DNA of 64,000 nucleotides. It comes from Eustoma russellianum (taxonomy: Eukaryota > Streptophyta > Magnoliopsida > Gentianales > Gentianaceae). Below the pieces are notes generated by a model. The model was not told the DNA's origin. It made no database searches and was given only the letters and a program-made list of their open reading frames with translations. The DNA is taken from positions 26,227,437 to 26,291,436 of the forward strand of contig AP025062.1 of NCBI GenBank assembly GCA_036186865.1, given 5' to 3'. Shown piece after piece: positions 21,252 through 34,336 of the stretch (position 1 is its first letter; each line of letters starts with the position of its first letter). Position numbers and translations under genes: made by a program.

Positions 21252-24200
21252 TCAAATCAAATCAGCAGAAATCATGCCTAATTTAGATCGAAGATTTTCA
21301 TGCGTGGTCTGATTTAATGCTTTTGTGAAGATGTCAGCTACTTGTGCCTCAGTGCGTACGTGATCTATAACAATATCACCATTATTTACGTGATCACGTA
21401 AGAAGTGATAGCGGACTTCGATATGCTTTGCCTTAGAGTGTAGTTTGGGGTTCTTAGATAAGTTGATGGCGCTCATACTATCACAATATATCGGAATCTG
21501 ATTTACCATAATCCCAAAGTCAGAGAGTTGTTGTTCTAGCCATAGTAATTGTGTGCAACAAAGATTAAGTGCCATGTATTCAACTTCGGTGGTGGACAAG
21601 GCTACGCTTGCTTGCTTTTTAGAAAACCATGAAATAAGTGAATTTCCTATAAATTGACAAGTGCCACTCATGCTTTTCCTATCTATTTTACATCCACCAT
21701 AATCTGCGTCAGTATAAGAATGCAAGTTAAATTCACAATCTTTATCATACTAAATGCCTAAGGTGGATGTGTGCTTAATATAGCGAAATATTCTTTTCAC
21801 AGCATTATAATGAGATACTTTTGGTTGACTTTGAAAACGTACACACATACATACACTGAACATGATATCAGGTCTACTAGCAGTAAGATAGAGCAAAGAG
21901 CCAATCATAGACTTATATAAAGCATTATCAAAGTCCTTTCCATGTTCATCTTTGTCTAGTTTAGTGGTGACGCTCATAGGGGTGGGGGACGATTTCAAAT
22001 TCTCAAAGTTGAACTTTTTAATCATATCATTTATATATTTAACTTGGCATATGTGTATACCTTACCCGTTTGTTTAATCTGAAAGCCAAGAAAGTAATTC
22101 AATTCACCAACCATAGACATTTCAAATTCGGATTTCATGCAAGTTTCAAAATCTTCAACAAGTTTATGAGAGGTAGAGCCGAAAATCATGTCATCAACAT
22201 AGATTTGAATGATTAATAAATCTGATTTATCTTGTTTTAAAAATAGAGTACTATCTATAGTGCCTCTTTTAAAACCATTTTCTAAGAGAAGAGTAGCAAA
22301 ACGATCATACCATGCTCTAGGTGCTTGCTTTAAACCATATAGTGCCTTCTTTAGTTTGTACACGCGATCGGGGTGTTTCAAATCTTCAAAACCGGGTGGT
22401 TGTTTCACGTGTACTTCTTCTTGTATAAATCCATTTAAGAATGCACTTTTCACGTCCATTTGGTAAAGTCTAAAACCTTTCATGCAAGCAATATCAAGTA
22501 AAAGTCGTATGGCTTCTAAGCGTGCTACGGGTACAAATGTCTCATCATAGTCTATTCCTTCTTCTTGGTTATATCCTTGTGCTACAAGTCTAGCTTTGTT
22601 TCTAACAACTTTTCCTTCTTCGTTCATTTTATTTCTAAACACCCACTTTGTGCCTATTATAGTCTTATCTTGTGGTCGTGGCATTATCCCATACATCATT
22701 TCTTACAAATTGATTGAGTTCGTTGTGCATAGCATCAATCCAAGAAGAATCACTCAAAGCATCAAACACATTTTTAGGTTCAATTTCGGATATCATGGCA
22801 TGAAATTGATTTATTTCATCCGCATTTATTCTTCTACATGGTCGCACACCGTGAGTGATATCGCCTATAATGAGATCGTGTGGGTGATCTCTATGCCATA
22901 TTGGTTGATTATTTTCTACATTCTCATGCATTTCTAAGTGATCCCGTACTTCTAGTGTATCATCCGTATTATGCGTGACATCATCATCATTCAACATGGG
23001 TTTTAATTCAAAATCATCGTCATATTCTTTATCTTTATCAATCTCACCAAATTCATTAAACTTCACATGAATGGATTCTAAAATTTGCCTAGTGATGGAA
23101 TCATAACATCTATATGCTTTTGAATTCACAGAATACCCAACAAAGATGCATTCAATTGATTTAGATTCAAACTTATCTAAATTATCTTTCGTATTCAAAA
23201 CAAAGCATTTACAACCAAACACACGAAAGTAATCAATTTTAGGCATGCGATCATTTGATATCTCATAAGACATCTTATTAATTTTCTTTCTAATGGACAA
23301 TTGATTAACTATATAGCATGCACAATTTACGGCTTCCGCCCACAAAAATCTAGGCAATTTATTTTCACACAACATGGTTCTAGCGATTTCTTATAGCGTC
23401 CTATTTTTTCTTTCTACTACTCCATTTAATTGTGGATATCTAGGTGGCGAAAACTCGTGTTTGATTCCTTTTTCTTCGCAAAATGCAATCATGCCCTTGT
23501 TTTTAAATTCACCGCCTCTATCACTTCTAATCCTTTTCACATTGAAACCATATTGATTTTCAAGTTGTTTTATTAGTTTCACAATCTCAATGGCACTATC
23601 ATCTTTATGTGCAAGAAACAAAGTCCAAGTATAACGAGAAAAGTTATCAACAATCACACATGCATAATGATGTCCACCGAGACTCGTAGTGCGACTAGGA
23701 GTAAACAAATCAATGTGTAATAATTCTAAAATTCTAGTCGTGCTTATTTCATTTTTTTGTTTAAGTGACTCGCGTGTTTGTTTGCCTTTTATGCAAGATT
23801 CACACAACTGAAAGTTGTCTAAATCAAGTGTAGGCAATCCTCATGTTAAGTTCTTTCGTTGGAGTTTTTCAAGTGTAGAAATGCCAATGTGTCCTAAACG
23901 TCTATGCCACAAATTTACGTTAGGTTCATTTGACATGAAACACTTAACCTTAGCGACTAACATGTCATCCATAGAAAGTGTAAAGATGTTTCCTTCCCAT
24001 TTTCCTTTTAAAACTGTTTCTCCATTTTTATTTATTATATTGCAATATGGATGAGTAAAACATACATCAAAACCATTTCCAATAAATTGTGAGATGCTAA
24101 GAAGATTATAGGATAAGTTGCTTACCAAAAAGACGTGGAAATTTGAAGGGTGCTTGGGCTTCCGATTGTACCTTTTCGGATTATCCTTCCTTCATTATTG

Positions 24201-24335
24201 TCTCCAAATGTCACTAACCCGCCTTTTGTGACCTTTTTTTAACTTTGTGAACAAGCTCGGGTCACCCGTCATGTGCCTCGAGCAAACACTGTCAAGGAAC
24301 CATTTGATAGATGTATCTTTTGATGTGTGGGTTCC
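21252..24335 (-). pseudogene. pol: Element C Pol, broken
   Basis: Read from high to low coordinate: protease near 24285-24330 with DSVCSRHMTG in place of DSGCSRHMTG; GAG-pre-integrase 23841-24128 (HRRLGHIGISTL); integrase 22665-23837 with SDRGGEF and ERKNRT; RT 22031-22699 with MDVKSAFLNG and YVDDMIFGS; RNase H 21252-21725 with SYTDADYGGC, CDSMSAINLS and ADIFTKAL. Frame breaks or stops fall near 23838-23841, 23376-23391, 22665-22699, 22026-22031 and 21726-21750. It resembles the pol of A in wording but cannot yield an enzyme. Confidence 0.88.
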
Positions 24336-24339
24336 CTGC

Positions 24340-26329
24340 AATGTACAAAAATCATTTATGTACCTTTTAATTTTGGGTCCTTACGAGTTAGTAATTCACC
24401 TCTTAGTAAAAGTATCTTTCGAGACCCATACTTAGGTGATCCTTCTCGGTCTAGCAAATGATAAGAATGTAGATGAAGGAGCAATGTAGTAGACATGCGG
24501 TGAGTGGACTTTAGGCCTTTGGACAAGAACTCCTTTATATGCATCATATTGAGTGCGTTTTTGATATGTCCTCGTGTTGGTGTGCATAGTGCATGATCTA
24601 GAAGGATGAAATGAATGTCGTGTATGAATCACTTGTTTTTTCTCATATCTATATGGCACATAATTATATTTTGCATGATATGAAGAAGAAGTATGACGAG
24701 ATGAGGGGAGAGGGGGTCTTTGCGTCATCTTAGACGCCACGTTTGCTTTAGGTGCGTCTACTTTCTTAGACAAGATGAATTTGGTTGGTTTAATTGATAC
24801 ATCATTTATCTCAATGTATCCTAATCTGGTTTTATCACTATCATGTTTTTGTGATATAATAATACGATCTAGCATGTTAGGTCCCGCGTCAAATTGTTTC
24901 ATCATCTTCTCTAAATTCGTATTCATTGATTTCAAATTTAAAATCTCGGATTTCGTTTCATTATTATGAGTGGTCAATGATGAGATCTCTGTCTTTAATG
25001 CATTAATGATGCATGACGACTCTTCTTTTGAATCGTTTAATTGAGCAACAAGATTTGTGTTAGAAGATTCTAACAACTTCTTGTCTTCAATTAATTGCTT
25101 CTTTTCTTTTGCGAGAGTCTTAGTAAATTTATGCAATTCTCAATACTGACTGAAAAGATCATCATAAGAAGGCTCAGAGTCAGAATCAGAGTCAGATGAT
25201 ACCTCGTTTGATGATTTGGATACAAAGCATACTTGTGCAGTCTCCTCTTCTGTATCAGTCTCAGAATCATATGTGTCACTCTAGGTGGAGGCCTTGAGAG
25301 CTCTTCTCCTTTGCTTAGGTTCTGAGACGAGTCTATTTTTGGTCCGATCCTTGTCAGGGTGTTTCTTTGTTTGCTTGTCCTTATTAGGGCAGTCATATGA
25401 TAGATGTCCAAGTTTACCACATTCGTAACATTTAACATCACTGTCATTTGTCTTGTTCTTATTTCTTTTACTGGAAGTAGCCTTAGTTTTGTTTTTAAAT
25501 GACTTTCTCATGAATTTTCTCAAACCTTTAGCCAATAAAATTAAGTCATCGTTGTCTGATTCAGTATCACTATCATCTATGTGATCGGAAGAAGTAGAGA
25601 CGTATTCATTTGTTTTAAAAGCAATGGTCTTACCTTGTTTTGATGATGATTCCGATTTCCTTATAGTGAGTTTGTTCTCATATACCTTAAGTGATCCAAT
25701 TAGTTCCTCCATTTTAATTGATTTAGTTTCTTTGCTCTCCTCTATAGCCGTCACTTTAGGGTCCCATTCAGATGGTAGGCTTTGTAAGACTTTTTGGACC
25801 TTTTCCTGCATAGAGAAGGCTTTGCCAAGAGACTCAAGAGAATTGTAAATGTTAGTCAAGCATAGATCCATATCAACGATAGATTCATTTGGCAATAATT
25901 TAAATGACTCGAGTGTGGACATAAGCATGTTGATTTTAGACTCTTTTACTTGACTAGTGCCTTCATGTTTCATTTCAAGAATTCTCCACATTTCTTGAGC
26001 ATTAGAGCAATTTGACCATAGCTAGATTCACATTTACTTAGCCCATTTAGAAGTAATTGCATGGCCCTAACATTCATGCTCAATCTCTTTTTATCATCAC
26101 TAGCATACTCTTGTTTAGGCTTAACAACCTCTAGTGTGACTCCATCTACAGTGGATAACTTTGACGGAACAAATGGACCATCTTCTATAATGGACCATAG
26201 ATCAATATCAATAGTCATAAGAAAAAGTTTCATTCTTAACTTCCATTGAATGAAAGACTCACCGTCAAAGAAAGGAGGCCTTTGACTGGACATACCTTCT
26301 TGCTCGGTTTTGAAGTTTGTGGTTGCCAT
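24340..26329 (-). pseudogene. gag: Element C Gag, broken
   Basis: The ATG at 26329 opens MATTNFKTEQEGMSSQRPPF, the Sirevirus gag start, and the domain continues through RMKLFLMTIDIDLW. A frameshift near 25980 moves reading to 25281-25991, which holds the zinc knuckle CYECGKLGHLSYDC. A stop at 25281-25283 and another frame change precede the coiled-coil part at 24432-25136 (KTLAKEKKQLIEDKKLLESS). The tail is His/Tyr-rich as in A. Confidence 0.87.
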
Positions 26330-26371
26330 CTCACTTAGATCGTTTGATCCTTTTGTTGTGAGTGTTCCTGC

Positions 26372-26383
26372 GCTCTGATACCA
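26372..26383 (-). other. Element C primer-binding site
   Basis: The minus strand reads TGGTATCAGAGC two bases inside the LTR, complementary to initiator tRNA-Met. Confidence 0.9.
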
Positions 26384-26385
26384 CT

Positions 26386-28526
26386 TGTAGGATCTGCAAG
26401 GCACCACTAGAAGAGGGGAGGGGGGTTGAATAGTAGGTGCGGAAAATGTGGTTTTTAAAATTGTTTTAGACCAAAAACCCAGCTTCTGAAAACAGTTTCT
26501 GTTTTCAGGACCTGTTTTGAAACGTTTTGAAAACTAGGTTACAGGTCTTCAAAAATTCTGAAATTTTGAAAGATCTTAGTCTCAGATGTTCTGAGTATCT
26601 CTCAAAAATTTCAGATTAAAATTTAACTTTTAACCCCTTCAAAAATCGTTGGCGGTCAGATTGCGCAAATCTGCCAGAAACGGTAGTCTGATTTGAAAAA
26701 TTAATTCCAATTAAACCATGATCCAAATGCTCTGAAAATTTAATGAATAACCCCTTATTAGGTTTATTTAATTGGGTTGAAACAGTTTTGAAAAATTCTT
26801 TTTGGAAGTTAGTCAAATACATTCAAAGTCTCAACCTTTACAAGCCTGAAAATCAGACTGCACTAGTCTCAGAACTTTTGACGTTTGAATGACTTATACT
26901 TGTCCAAAAGGGTTGAAACTTGCGCCAAATGAACCTTAAGACGTGTGGCTATGTTTCTTGAAAGTTTCGTGATTTTTAAAGTTCGTTTACTATTTTTAAG
27001 AACGTTATAAATATGATGCACTGTGCTGGAAACTGAAAGTAAGTACTGAAAAGTAGAGAACACAAGGAATTTTATACTGGTTCGGTTAAATCAACCTACT
27101 CCAGTCTTCGAGGACACCTTCCTCGGTTATCACTAATCACAAAACACAAATAACACCTTACCACACAGGGTTGATGGAGTTACACACCAACTCCAACCCT
27201 TTACAAACCTTGTAAGTGATTACAACAATCACGAACACCACCAGCTAGCAGATGCAAGATTGATCACACCTTGATCAATCTTTTACAAAAATGTAGAGTA
27301 TATGGCGGTATATAAGAAGTCTATTCAAGATGTATGAATATGATTACAATAGGCTTTAAGAGAGAAGAAAGAAAGAAGTGTAGAAGAAGAGATAGAAAGC
27401 GTTTTTGAGCACTTGAATTTGCAAGACTTGTCTTGTGTTTTTGTTTGCTCTCTTCCTTCCTTTTTATCCACAATGGCCGCCCCCTTTGACTTGCTCTTCC
27501 CCTTGAAAATTATCTTTTAAATCCTTGGAATAATATCTTGCATCATTGTAACATTCACTTGCTTACTTGGCAACTCTTCATTGGATGATCATTAAGCCTT
27601 TGCTTACTTGTCACTCATTGATTGGATGAAAGTTGTCATCATCTGATGACTAGATAAATCTTAAAATACCCTTGTGTAGCTCCTTTCTTTATGTCACCAA
27701 CATTGTATGCTTCATTCTTGGCCAATAAAGATGCCAACAAAGCTCCACATATGCTCCAACAAGCTGTAGTAGGCGTGTGATGTAGCTTGTGCATGTGCTG
27801 AATTTTATTTTTGCCAACTTTGTAAAATAGTTCACAATAATTATACACATATGGTATATTCCAATCAGCCCTTAATTGATTTTTCTAGAACACTTTAGAA
27901 TGTATAGAGTATGTAAAAAGTGTCTAGATACATGTTATATGTCATGCCAAAAATGTTCCATGTGTCGTGTTCGTAGAAAACCGAATTTTCGACGTTTGTC
28001 GATTACCCGATTTTTCTCCGATTAAATTCCAACTTTTTGCACATGTTATCTATATTGTGTTACACATAATATACATAAATTAAACTTTAATACTCAGCAC
28101 TCATGGCTGATTTAAAGTGGCGCCTACATGTGACAAAAATTGAATTTGGAATCTCCACAATTTGGTCTTAATTTGGGGTGATTTGTGTGTGCCAACATAA
28201 AATGATTTTATGGCTGTATATACCATATAAGACACGAAATTTGTGGCCATTTTTGAAGTGTAGGGGCTGGCCATCTATATATGGCAAGTACGTGACACGT
28301 TGGCGAAGTTTCGGTATTCACTCATTACGACAATTTTTGGTTTAGAACCTTTTAACGTGTCGTAATAATTTCTTCATCACCATGACTTATATCATATGAT
28401 ATAAGACCTGAATATACTCATAAATATGAGGTAAATATAATGGTGTGACGTTAACGTACGTTCGTAAAATATATAACATGTCGGTAGTATGTTGGAATAT
28501 ATATGTGTAGTGCCTTTTAAAAAAAT

Positions 28527-28561
<35 letters not shown>

Positions 28562-28904
28562 TAAGGCGTGTGACAAAGGAGAGAAAAGAACACTTTCCAT
28601 TCTTCAATTTGTTGCATTTGTGCCTTCTCCAAATATATCACCATTTAATGAACTACTTAGTTTATTTAACTAAGTACTTCACTTAGTGAACTAGTTTAGT
28701 TCATTAATGGTGGCACCTGAAAACAGTTGTCATTTGATGTAAGCTTTAAGGCTTCATGGCTCGTTAGTATGACAATATTATATATGAACTATATAAGGCA
28801 GGTTTCATGCAAAAACGTGTCAAGTCATAAAACGTGTCATGCATTTCTTGTTACACGTTATTTAAATCATGTATTTTGTAAACACTCAAACCCCTTTTTC
28901 AGCA
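26386..28904 (-). repeat. Element C 5' LTR (high-coordinate copy)
   Basis: It begins TGTAGGATCTGC and follows the 18475 LTR throughout with many scattered substitutions. It includes a shorter (TA)n tract (28530-28558) and the foldback near 28640-28705. Its outer end (CCCCTTTTTCAGCA) differs from the partner (CCCGTTTTTCTCTACA), so the boundary is known only to within a few bases. Confidence 0.85.
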
Positions 28905-29096
28905 TTAGTTTGAAGGGCGGGGTCTCCTACTTTGAAGAATTTGTGCTGCACTCTCGAATTACAATATTAAGAGATCAAGTTTTTGTGTGGTGCTATTTGA
29001 ACATGAGCTCGTTAACTTTTTTCTTTCAGGCTGTTGAGATTTAAGAGTAAACTTTGATTATTATTCTAATCAAGCTAAATTTTTACTCTCGCTGAC
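28905..29096. other. Unidentified DNA flanking element C
   Basis: It does not match the missing part of element B. There is no recognisable domain. Confidence 0.4.
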
Positions 29097-29840
29097 GTGG
29101 AGCCAATCTCAACTGGAATGACTGTTTCAAAGCTGTACACTAAAGCAAAAGGTGTTTCCTTGGTTGAAGTAGAAAAAGTTGTGCGAATAGCCCAGAGGAT
29201 GATGGGTTGCCTGTCCACCCAGCCTGCACTGTCTTTATCAAGTCGCTTATGTATACCTTCTTTTAGATTGCGGTTGGAAAGCTCTTCTAAACTGTTGGAT
29301 TAAGGATGAGACACCAAGGTGAAATGCTGTCGTATGTGCAGCTCTATGCACCAGCTTTTAACTGGATCCTCGCCAAATTGATTCCCCTTGTTAAATACCA
29401 AGACTCTTGGCAATCCAAAATGGCAGATGATATGCTTCCAGAGGAACTTTTTCACATAATTTTCCATCATTCCGGGCAAAGGCTCTGCTTCGTTTCGATC
29501 CATAGAGTAGTCAATGACGACGAGAATATATAGAATAGATCTTGGAGAACATGGTATGGGCCCCACGAGATAAATCCCTCATTGAACAAATAGCCATGGG
29601 CTGCTTATCAAAATCATTTTTTGAATGGGGAGATACAGAAATAGAGCATGCACCGAGCGCGCTTGACATTTTTTCATCAATTTAAGAGCATCTTGATGTA
29701 ATTTCAGCCAATAATAGTTCGCCAAATAACACTTTCGTGCAAGAGACCTTAAACAAGAATGGTTGCGGAGAAATTGACATGGATGTGAATAACAGGCTAA
29801 AGGTAGAATGGTTAAGATGGAGAAGTGCGTCATGTCTTCT
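29097..29840 (-). pseudogene. Ty3/gypsy integrase remnant
   Basis: On the minus strand from high to low coordinate the frames read YYWLKLHQDALKLMKKCQA and SSPWLFVQ (zinc-finger side of integrase). Next come MGPIPCSPRSILYILVVIDY and HFGLPRVLVFNKGNQFGED (catalytic core; the usual SDNG..F is recognisable as FNKGNQF). The last stretch is ILWAIRTTFSTSTKETPF then YSFETVIPVEIGS, the gypsy LWAYRTT...TPFSL...VIPVEIG region. Wording is closest to the plant Tat/Athila side of Ty3/gypsy. Stops and frame changes are frequent and no other domain remains. Confidence 0.8.
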
Positions 29841-29944
29841 TTGTGATAAAAAAATACCTTTAAAGCTTAAAGAGAAGTTTCACAAGACGACCATAAGACC
29901 CGCACTGTTGTAAAGTTTTTGAACATTAGGCAGTCAATTGTGAA

Positions 29945-30312
29945 CATGAACAAAGGATGCGAGTGGTGAAAATGAAAATGTAAGGATGGATGTATGGACA
30001 TAAAAGGTTGGATAAAACAAGAAATGAACATGTATGGAGAAAAGTTGGGTGACTTCTATAGATAAGAAGATGATGGAATCAAGGTTAAGATGGTATGAGC
30101 ATATACAAAATGCGTCCGGTAGATGCACATCTTTTACAGTGTAAGACAATGAATGAGGTGCATGTTAAACGTGAGAGAGAGAAAATGACTACAAAAGACG
30201 TGTAGAGAGATAATAAAGAAGGATATTACTTATATGACAGTTGGAGAGCATATGGTTAGTGATAGAGCACAATACAGACAGTTGATTCATGTAGCCGATG
30301 TCATATAGATGA
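29945..30312 (+). pseudogene. RTE-type LINE C-terminal remnant
   Basis: Plus-strand frames read GWMYGHKRLDKTRNEHVWRK and, further on, YRQLIHVADVI. The pattern W-x-G-x-x-R-x-D-x-x-R-N-E followed about 100 residues later by a HVADP-type end is the conserved C-terminus of plant RTE-clade LINE reverse transcriptases. Stops interrupt it and the RT core is absent. Confidence 0.55.
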
Positions 30313-31204
30313 TATTTTAAAAGAGGCGCATTCTAAAGACACATATGATGCATTAGGTATAAAAGAATACACAAGAAGGGTAGGTTTTAGGCTACAACTA
30401 AAAACAATAATAAATAAAATAAATAACCCACAAGAGAAATATGTGATTCATATATGGACGACCCCACATATTAGAAAAAAAGGTTTGAGTGTTATGGTTG
30501 CGTTGTATACATCAAACATCATTGTACAAGTATAACCTTAATACAGTGTTCGGGACATCGACCTATGCCTTAATCTGTTATATACGTTTTAAATGTAATT
30601 ATGTTACATCTTTCTTCATGTTTTTTACTAATAATTTAATTAATCTACAATATAATGCCATTATGAAAAATTATCCTACAATCTCCTAAATCATTACGAA
30701 AAATTCTTCAAAAATAACTCATTCATTTATTAAATATACCATGTTTTAAATGTATGCATATCTATTTAATGTCGAACTCGGAAAAAGAATGCCATCTAAT
30801 GCAACAAACAGGTACCGGCGTAAAATTTGCTGGTGAGTAACTACAACTATCATAGTCAATAAAATATCGGATAAAATCTAATTAACTCTCGATTAGGATA
30901 AGAGTTATCCTCTTTAAATTTCTATCAAGTAAGAAATTTGTACCTGCTGTTTTTTGTTGCATGAGAATGCTTCTTGCACATCTAGTCCGCGAATTTCTAC
31001 ACCACTCGTGGAATCCCGTTATCTCTTAAGATATTATCGCCCGTATAAAATCGTTAAACATCCTCTCGAGTCGAATGAGAACGACTAAGATACAAGGGCA
31101 AAGAAGCCAATATCGACTTAATCAAAACCAATCAACCGCCCAACTAATGTTTTGTAAAAAAAAATTAAATAAACAAAATATGATGATATGTGCCATAGAT
31201 TAAG
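30313..31204. other. AT-rich intergenic DNA, nothing recognised
   Basis: No supported coding or repeat feature was found before the microsatellite begins. Confidence 0.5.
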
Positions 31205-31425
31205 CGGTTCCACACTAAGATTATATGAGTGTATGTTTGTGCCTATGTGTATATAAATATGTATATGTATGTATAGATATATATATACACTCACACACAC
31301 ATATACATATACATGTGTACACACATATATACATACATATCTACGTATGTGTTTATGTATATGTACGTGTGTGTCTATACATGTATGCGTGTGCGTGTCG
31401 ATAAATGTGTGCGTGTATGTCTGTG
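31205..31425. repeat. Compound TA/CA/TG microsatellite, left of element D
   Basis: Interrupted runs of TATATG, CACACA and TGTGTGCG. After removal of element D this joins the similar repeats at 39732-40110, so D inserted into a microsatellite. Confidence 0.85.
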
Positions 31426-31430
31426 TCTCT
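31426..31430. repeat. Target-site duplication of element D (left)
   Basis: TCTCT precedes the 5' LTR and is repeated at 39727-39731. Confidence 0.8.
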
Positions 31431-32309
31431 TGTTGGGATTAATTTGATGTACCTGTAATGTGCAGTACATTGATTAAGTTTATACTAATTAATCATAAGG
31501 TGGACGTTATGTATGATAATGTTATATGTCACATATGACACGTAATAATATTAATTATTACATATAACATCCACATGTTAATTGATCATCGGGTATACTC
31601 GTGGATGTAAAGTGTGGTCTAAAATAGAAACCCCGAATATGTAGAAAGTCATATGGTCAAAGACCGCGATGGATGGGCTCAAAGTGCAACAACCATAAAG
31701 TGTGCGACATCTGATCCCACAGGGGCGACAACCCATGTCTGGCTAGTAGATAAATGTTGGTACATAAATTAAATATTAAATATTAGATAATAATTTTTAT
31801 TATGAAATGTTAAATAATATTTGATAATGTATAAAGATAACTTAATGATAGTATCAATTATATCCTCAGGTATTTGGGATAAGAAAATCTCTATCCATAA
31901 AGGAAGAGGGTCTAGTTTCATATAAAACCATGAACCCTATACACATCAAGATTCTTCTTTTCTCCTTCCATATAAAGGAGGAGAGGGCTTCACCTCCTCA
32001 TACAGTTCACAAAATCGACGGCCTAGAGGGTAAGAGGGGGCATGCCAACCATTTTTTTTATAAAACCCACACTGTCTAACATCTCCATCGGGTAAAACAG
32101 TGAATTGTGGAATCCGTTCAAGGGGTGCATCAACAATTGATGGGAGGTCGTGGATCCTTGGATCACGCCAGATTCATCAGCAGAAAAAGCATACAAAGTG
32201 GGCAGATTAACATCAATAATGGAGTAAGGCATAATTTCCGCATTTTGTTACTTTTCCATTGATTCGATCAAACGGTCCTATTTAGGGAATTATTAAATTA
32301 AATCCAACA
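31431..32309 (+). repeat. Element D 5' LTR
   Basis: TGTTGGGATTAATTTG to AATCCAACA; matched by 38834-39726. Confidence 0.9.
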
Positions 32310-32311
32310 AG

Positions 32312-32320
32312 TGGTATCAG
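32312..32320 (+). other. Element D primer-binding site
   Basis: TGGTATCAG lies two bases after the LTR, then departs from the iMet complement (TATAGG instead of AGCC). Confidence 0.75.
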
Positions 32321-32584
32321 TATAGGTTTAATCAAATCAATTTTGTTAATCTGTTCATTTTGAAAAATAAAAATTTTTTAGGGTCAAAGCATTTTTTTGG
32401 AACAAGTTTTGGTGGAGAAGCTTATGTTATTTTAAATAATTAAAAGCCGTGAGGCTTTAGGCACAAAACAGTCCAGACATGAAATCAGAGGTCTTAGTTT
32501 CAATCCCTGTAGCCGAAAATTAAGGAGTTTTTTTATTTTCTAGAATTTCTGGTTTTGATATAAATATATGCCCACTGTTTAAGA

Positions 32585-32665
32585 CAAAAAGGCGTGGTGC
32601 TCCAGTGGTACCTGTGCCCGTCTAGCAACAGGAGGTCTCCAGTTCGAGACATGGTCCTAACGAGA
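32585..32665 (+). mobile_element. Candidate tRNA-derived SINE head
   Basis: A box-A-like TGGTGCTCCAGTGGTA (about 32595) is followed by a canonical box B, AGTTCGAGAC (about 32640-32650), at the spacing of an RNA polymerase III internal promoter. A second box-B-like GTTTCAATCCC lies near 32500. SINE ends and target duplications could not be defined, so it may instead be a decayed tRNA-like insertion. Confidence 0.35.
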
Positions 32666-32820
32666 AAAACTGATTCCTTTTTGGCGGACTGCAGCCAGCG
32701 GGTTTGGCCCGGTTTGACTGAGTTGATCAAGTTAAGAAAAAGGAAAAGCATAAGGTCGGGCAGATTCCGACCCGCGCCCCCCTTTTTATTTTCATTTTTT
32801 ATTTATTTGTTTAATTTTTT

Positions 32821-33250
32821 ATTTATTTGTTTATTATTATTATTATTATTATTTTTGATGAAGTGAATAATAATAATTTTTATTATTGCTATATAAATTT
32901 TTTTAAAGAAATAGTAACAATAATAATAATTCAATTATTATTATTATTTAAGAAAAATAGTAATAATAATAAATTGTTAACATTATTATTAATTTAACTT
33001 TTCTTTTTTAAAGAAAATAATAATAATAATAATAATGATTATAATTTAATTGTTATTGTTATTATCATTAAAGAAAATAGAAATGATAATAAGTAATTAT
33101 TATCATTATTATTTTAAAGTTTTTCAAAGGAAAAATAAAGTAAATAATAATGACAATAATTTAATTATTATTGTTATTGTTTAAAGTTTATTAAGAAAAA
33201 TAGTTATAATAAATTCTTGTTATTATTATTTTAAAAAAATCCAAAAAATA
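32821..33250. repeat. Interrupted (TTA)n/(TAA)n region
   Basis: Runs of TTA and AAT-type triplets alternate in orientation several times, giving imperfect inverted repeats. Low complexity only. Confidence 0.8.
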
Positions 33251-34336
33251 ATAGTTAAGTGTTAAGTTTAATTTTCGGTTATTACATTATTTGTTTATAT
33301 GCATGCAGTTATTTGTTTATTTATTTATTTATGTCTTTTATGTTTATGCAGTGTTAATAAATAAATGAAACAAGTTAACTCAATAAGGATCCGAATTTTG
33401 TTTCACCCGGTTTGACTGAGTTGACCAAGTTAATTCGACGGGCTAAGTTGACTGTGTTGTCCAATAATATCCGCGCTTATCAATCAATGCGGTTTAAAAA
33501 CTCGTGATAGGTGACTTATTGAGTTGTGATAAAAATACCGTACACATAATTCTGTCTAAGAAAACTGGTTCTTAAGCGAGACCATTGTGACTCCACCGTT
33601 GGTCTGAGAATTATGTGGAATGGCAATATACGCTTATGACAAGTGGGTATTACCGAATCGGTTTATTTCACACTCAATATGACTTATCATAAGGTTATAT
33701 CACTTGTTAAATTGATTGATAAGATATTTTTTTTTAAACCGTAAGGAGAACCAAGCTTGGTTCAAGGTGGTTCTTATTTGAGCAGTAAAGGGAATCAAGC
33801 TAGTTCAAATTGGTTTAAACAAAACAAAAAGGTATATTGAGGCCAAAGAATGCACAGTACGTTCAAAAAGATCAATCAAGAAACTGCGGATGATTTAGAA
33901 CCATAAAGTTACGCGACTTAGCAAATGTAGGGCTTTAATATGATCCCCTTAAAGTGCGGCAAACATATCATCCCTACTATATTTGTTATAATCGTGAAGG
34001 GCAAGTATGTGTTAGACGCAATTATTGACTGGCCCAAAGGAAGGTGTGATTGTCAAAAGCACATATGAGCATGGTAGTGGACCCAAATGGACTCGGCGGC
34101 AGAGCTTTAAATGCATAGGTTAACTCATCGGCCCAAAGGAAGGTGGTTAACCCATGCTTGAAGAGCCGTTACATTAACCACTACACCCAATTGTTGGAAG
34201 ATATTGGGAGGACTCCAAAGAGCCCTAATGTTGAAAGACAATTGGTAGATGGAATTAGGGTTCTATTTTGATATTTGTTTTTATGCAGTTTAAAGTTGTG
34301 TATTTACTTCCGTTTCTTGTTTGCTTTTCAGCAATA

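Larger units (their letters stand above)
18475..28904 (-). mobile_element. Sirevirus C, full-length copia element, minus strand
   Basis: About 10.4 kb with two LTRs (18475-21032 and 26386-28904), polypurine tract at the low-coordinate side and PBS at the high-coordinate side, so it is read on the minus strand. Gag and pol are present but heavily frameshifted. LTR divergence is clearly greater than in A. The flanks do not form a target duplication: the left flank is B gag (AAAAT) and the right flank is unrelated DNA. A deletion or recombination therefore followed insertion. Confidence 0.9.
32321..34336 (+). other. Element D leader with inserted and repeated sequences
   Basis: About 2 kb between PBS and gag. 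It holds two tRNA-like stretches (see 32585-32665), a TTA/TAA-rich region (32821-33250), and a direct repeat of about 27 bp beginning CCCGGTTTGACTGAGTTGA at 32708 and again near 33406. No open frame with a recognisable domain is present. Confidence 0.5.

Noticed and set aside
32585..32665. Functional tRNA gene
   Set aside because: Box B is good, but acceptor and anticodon stems do not close into a cloverleaf by eye, so it is kept only as a candidate SINE head.
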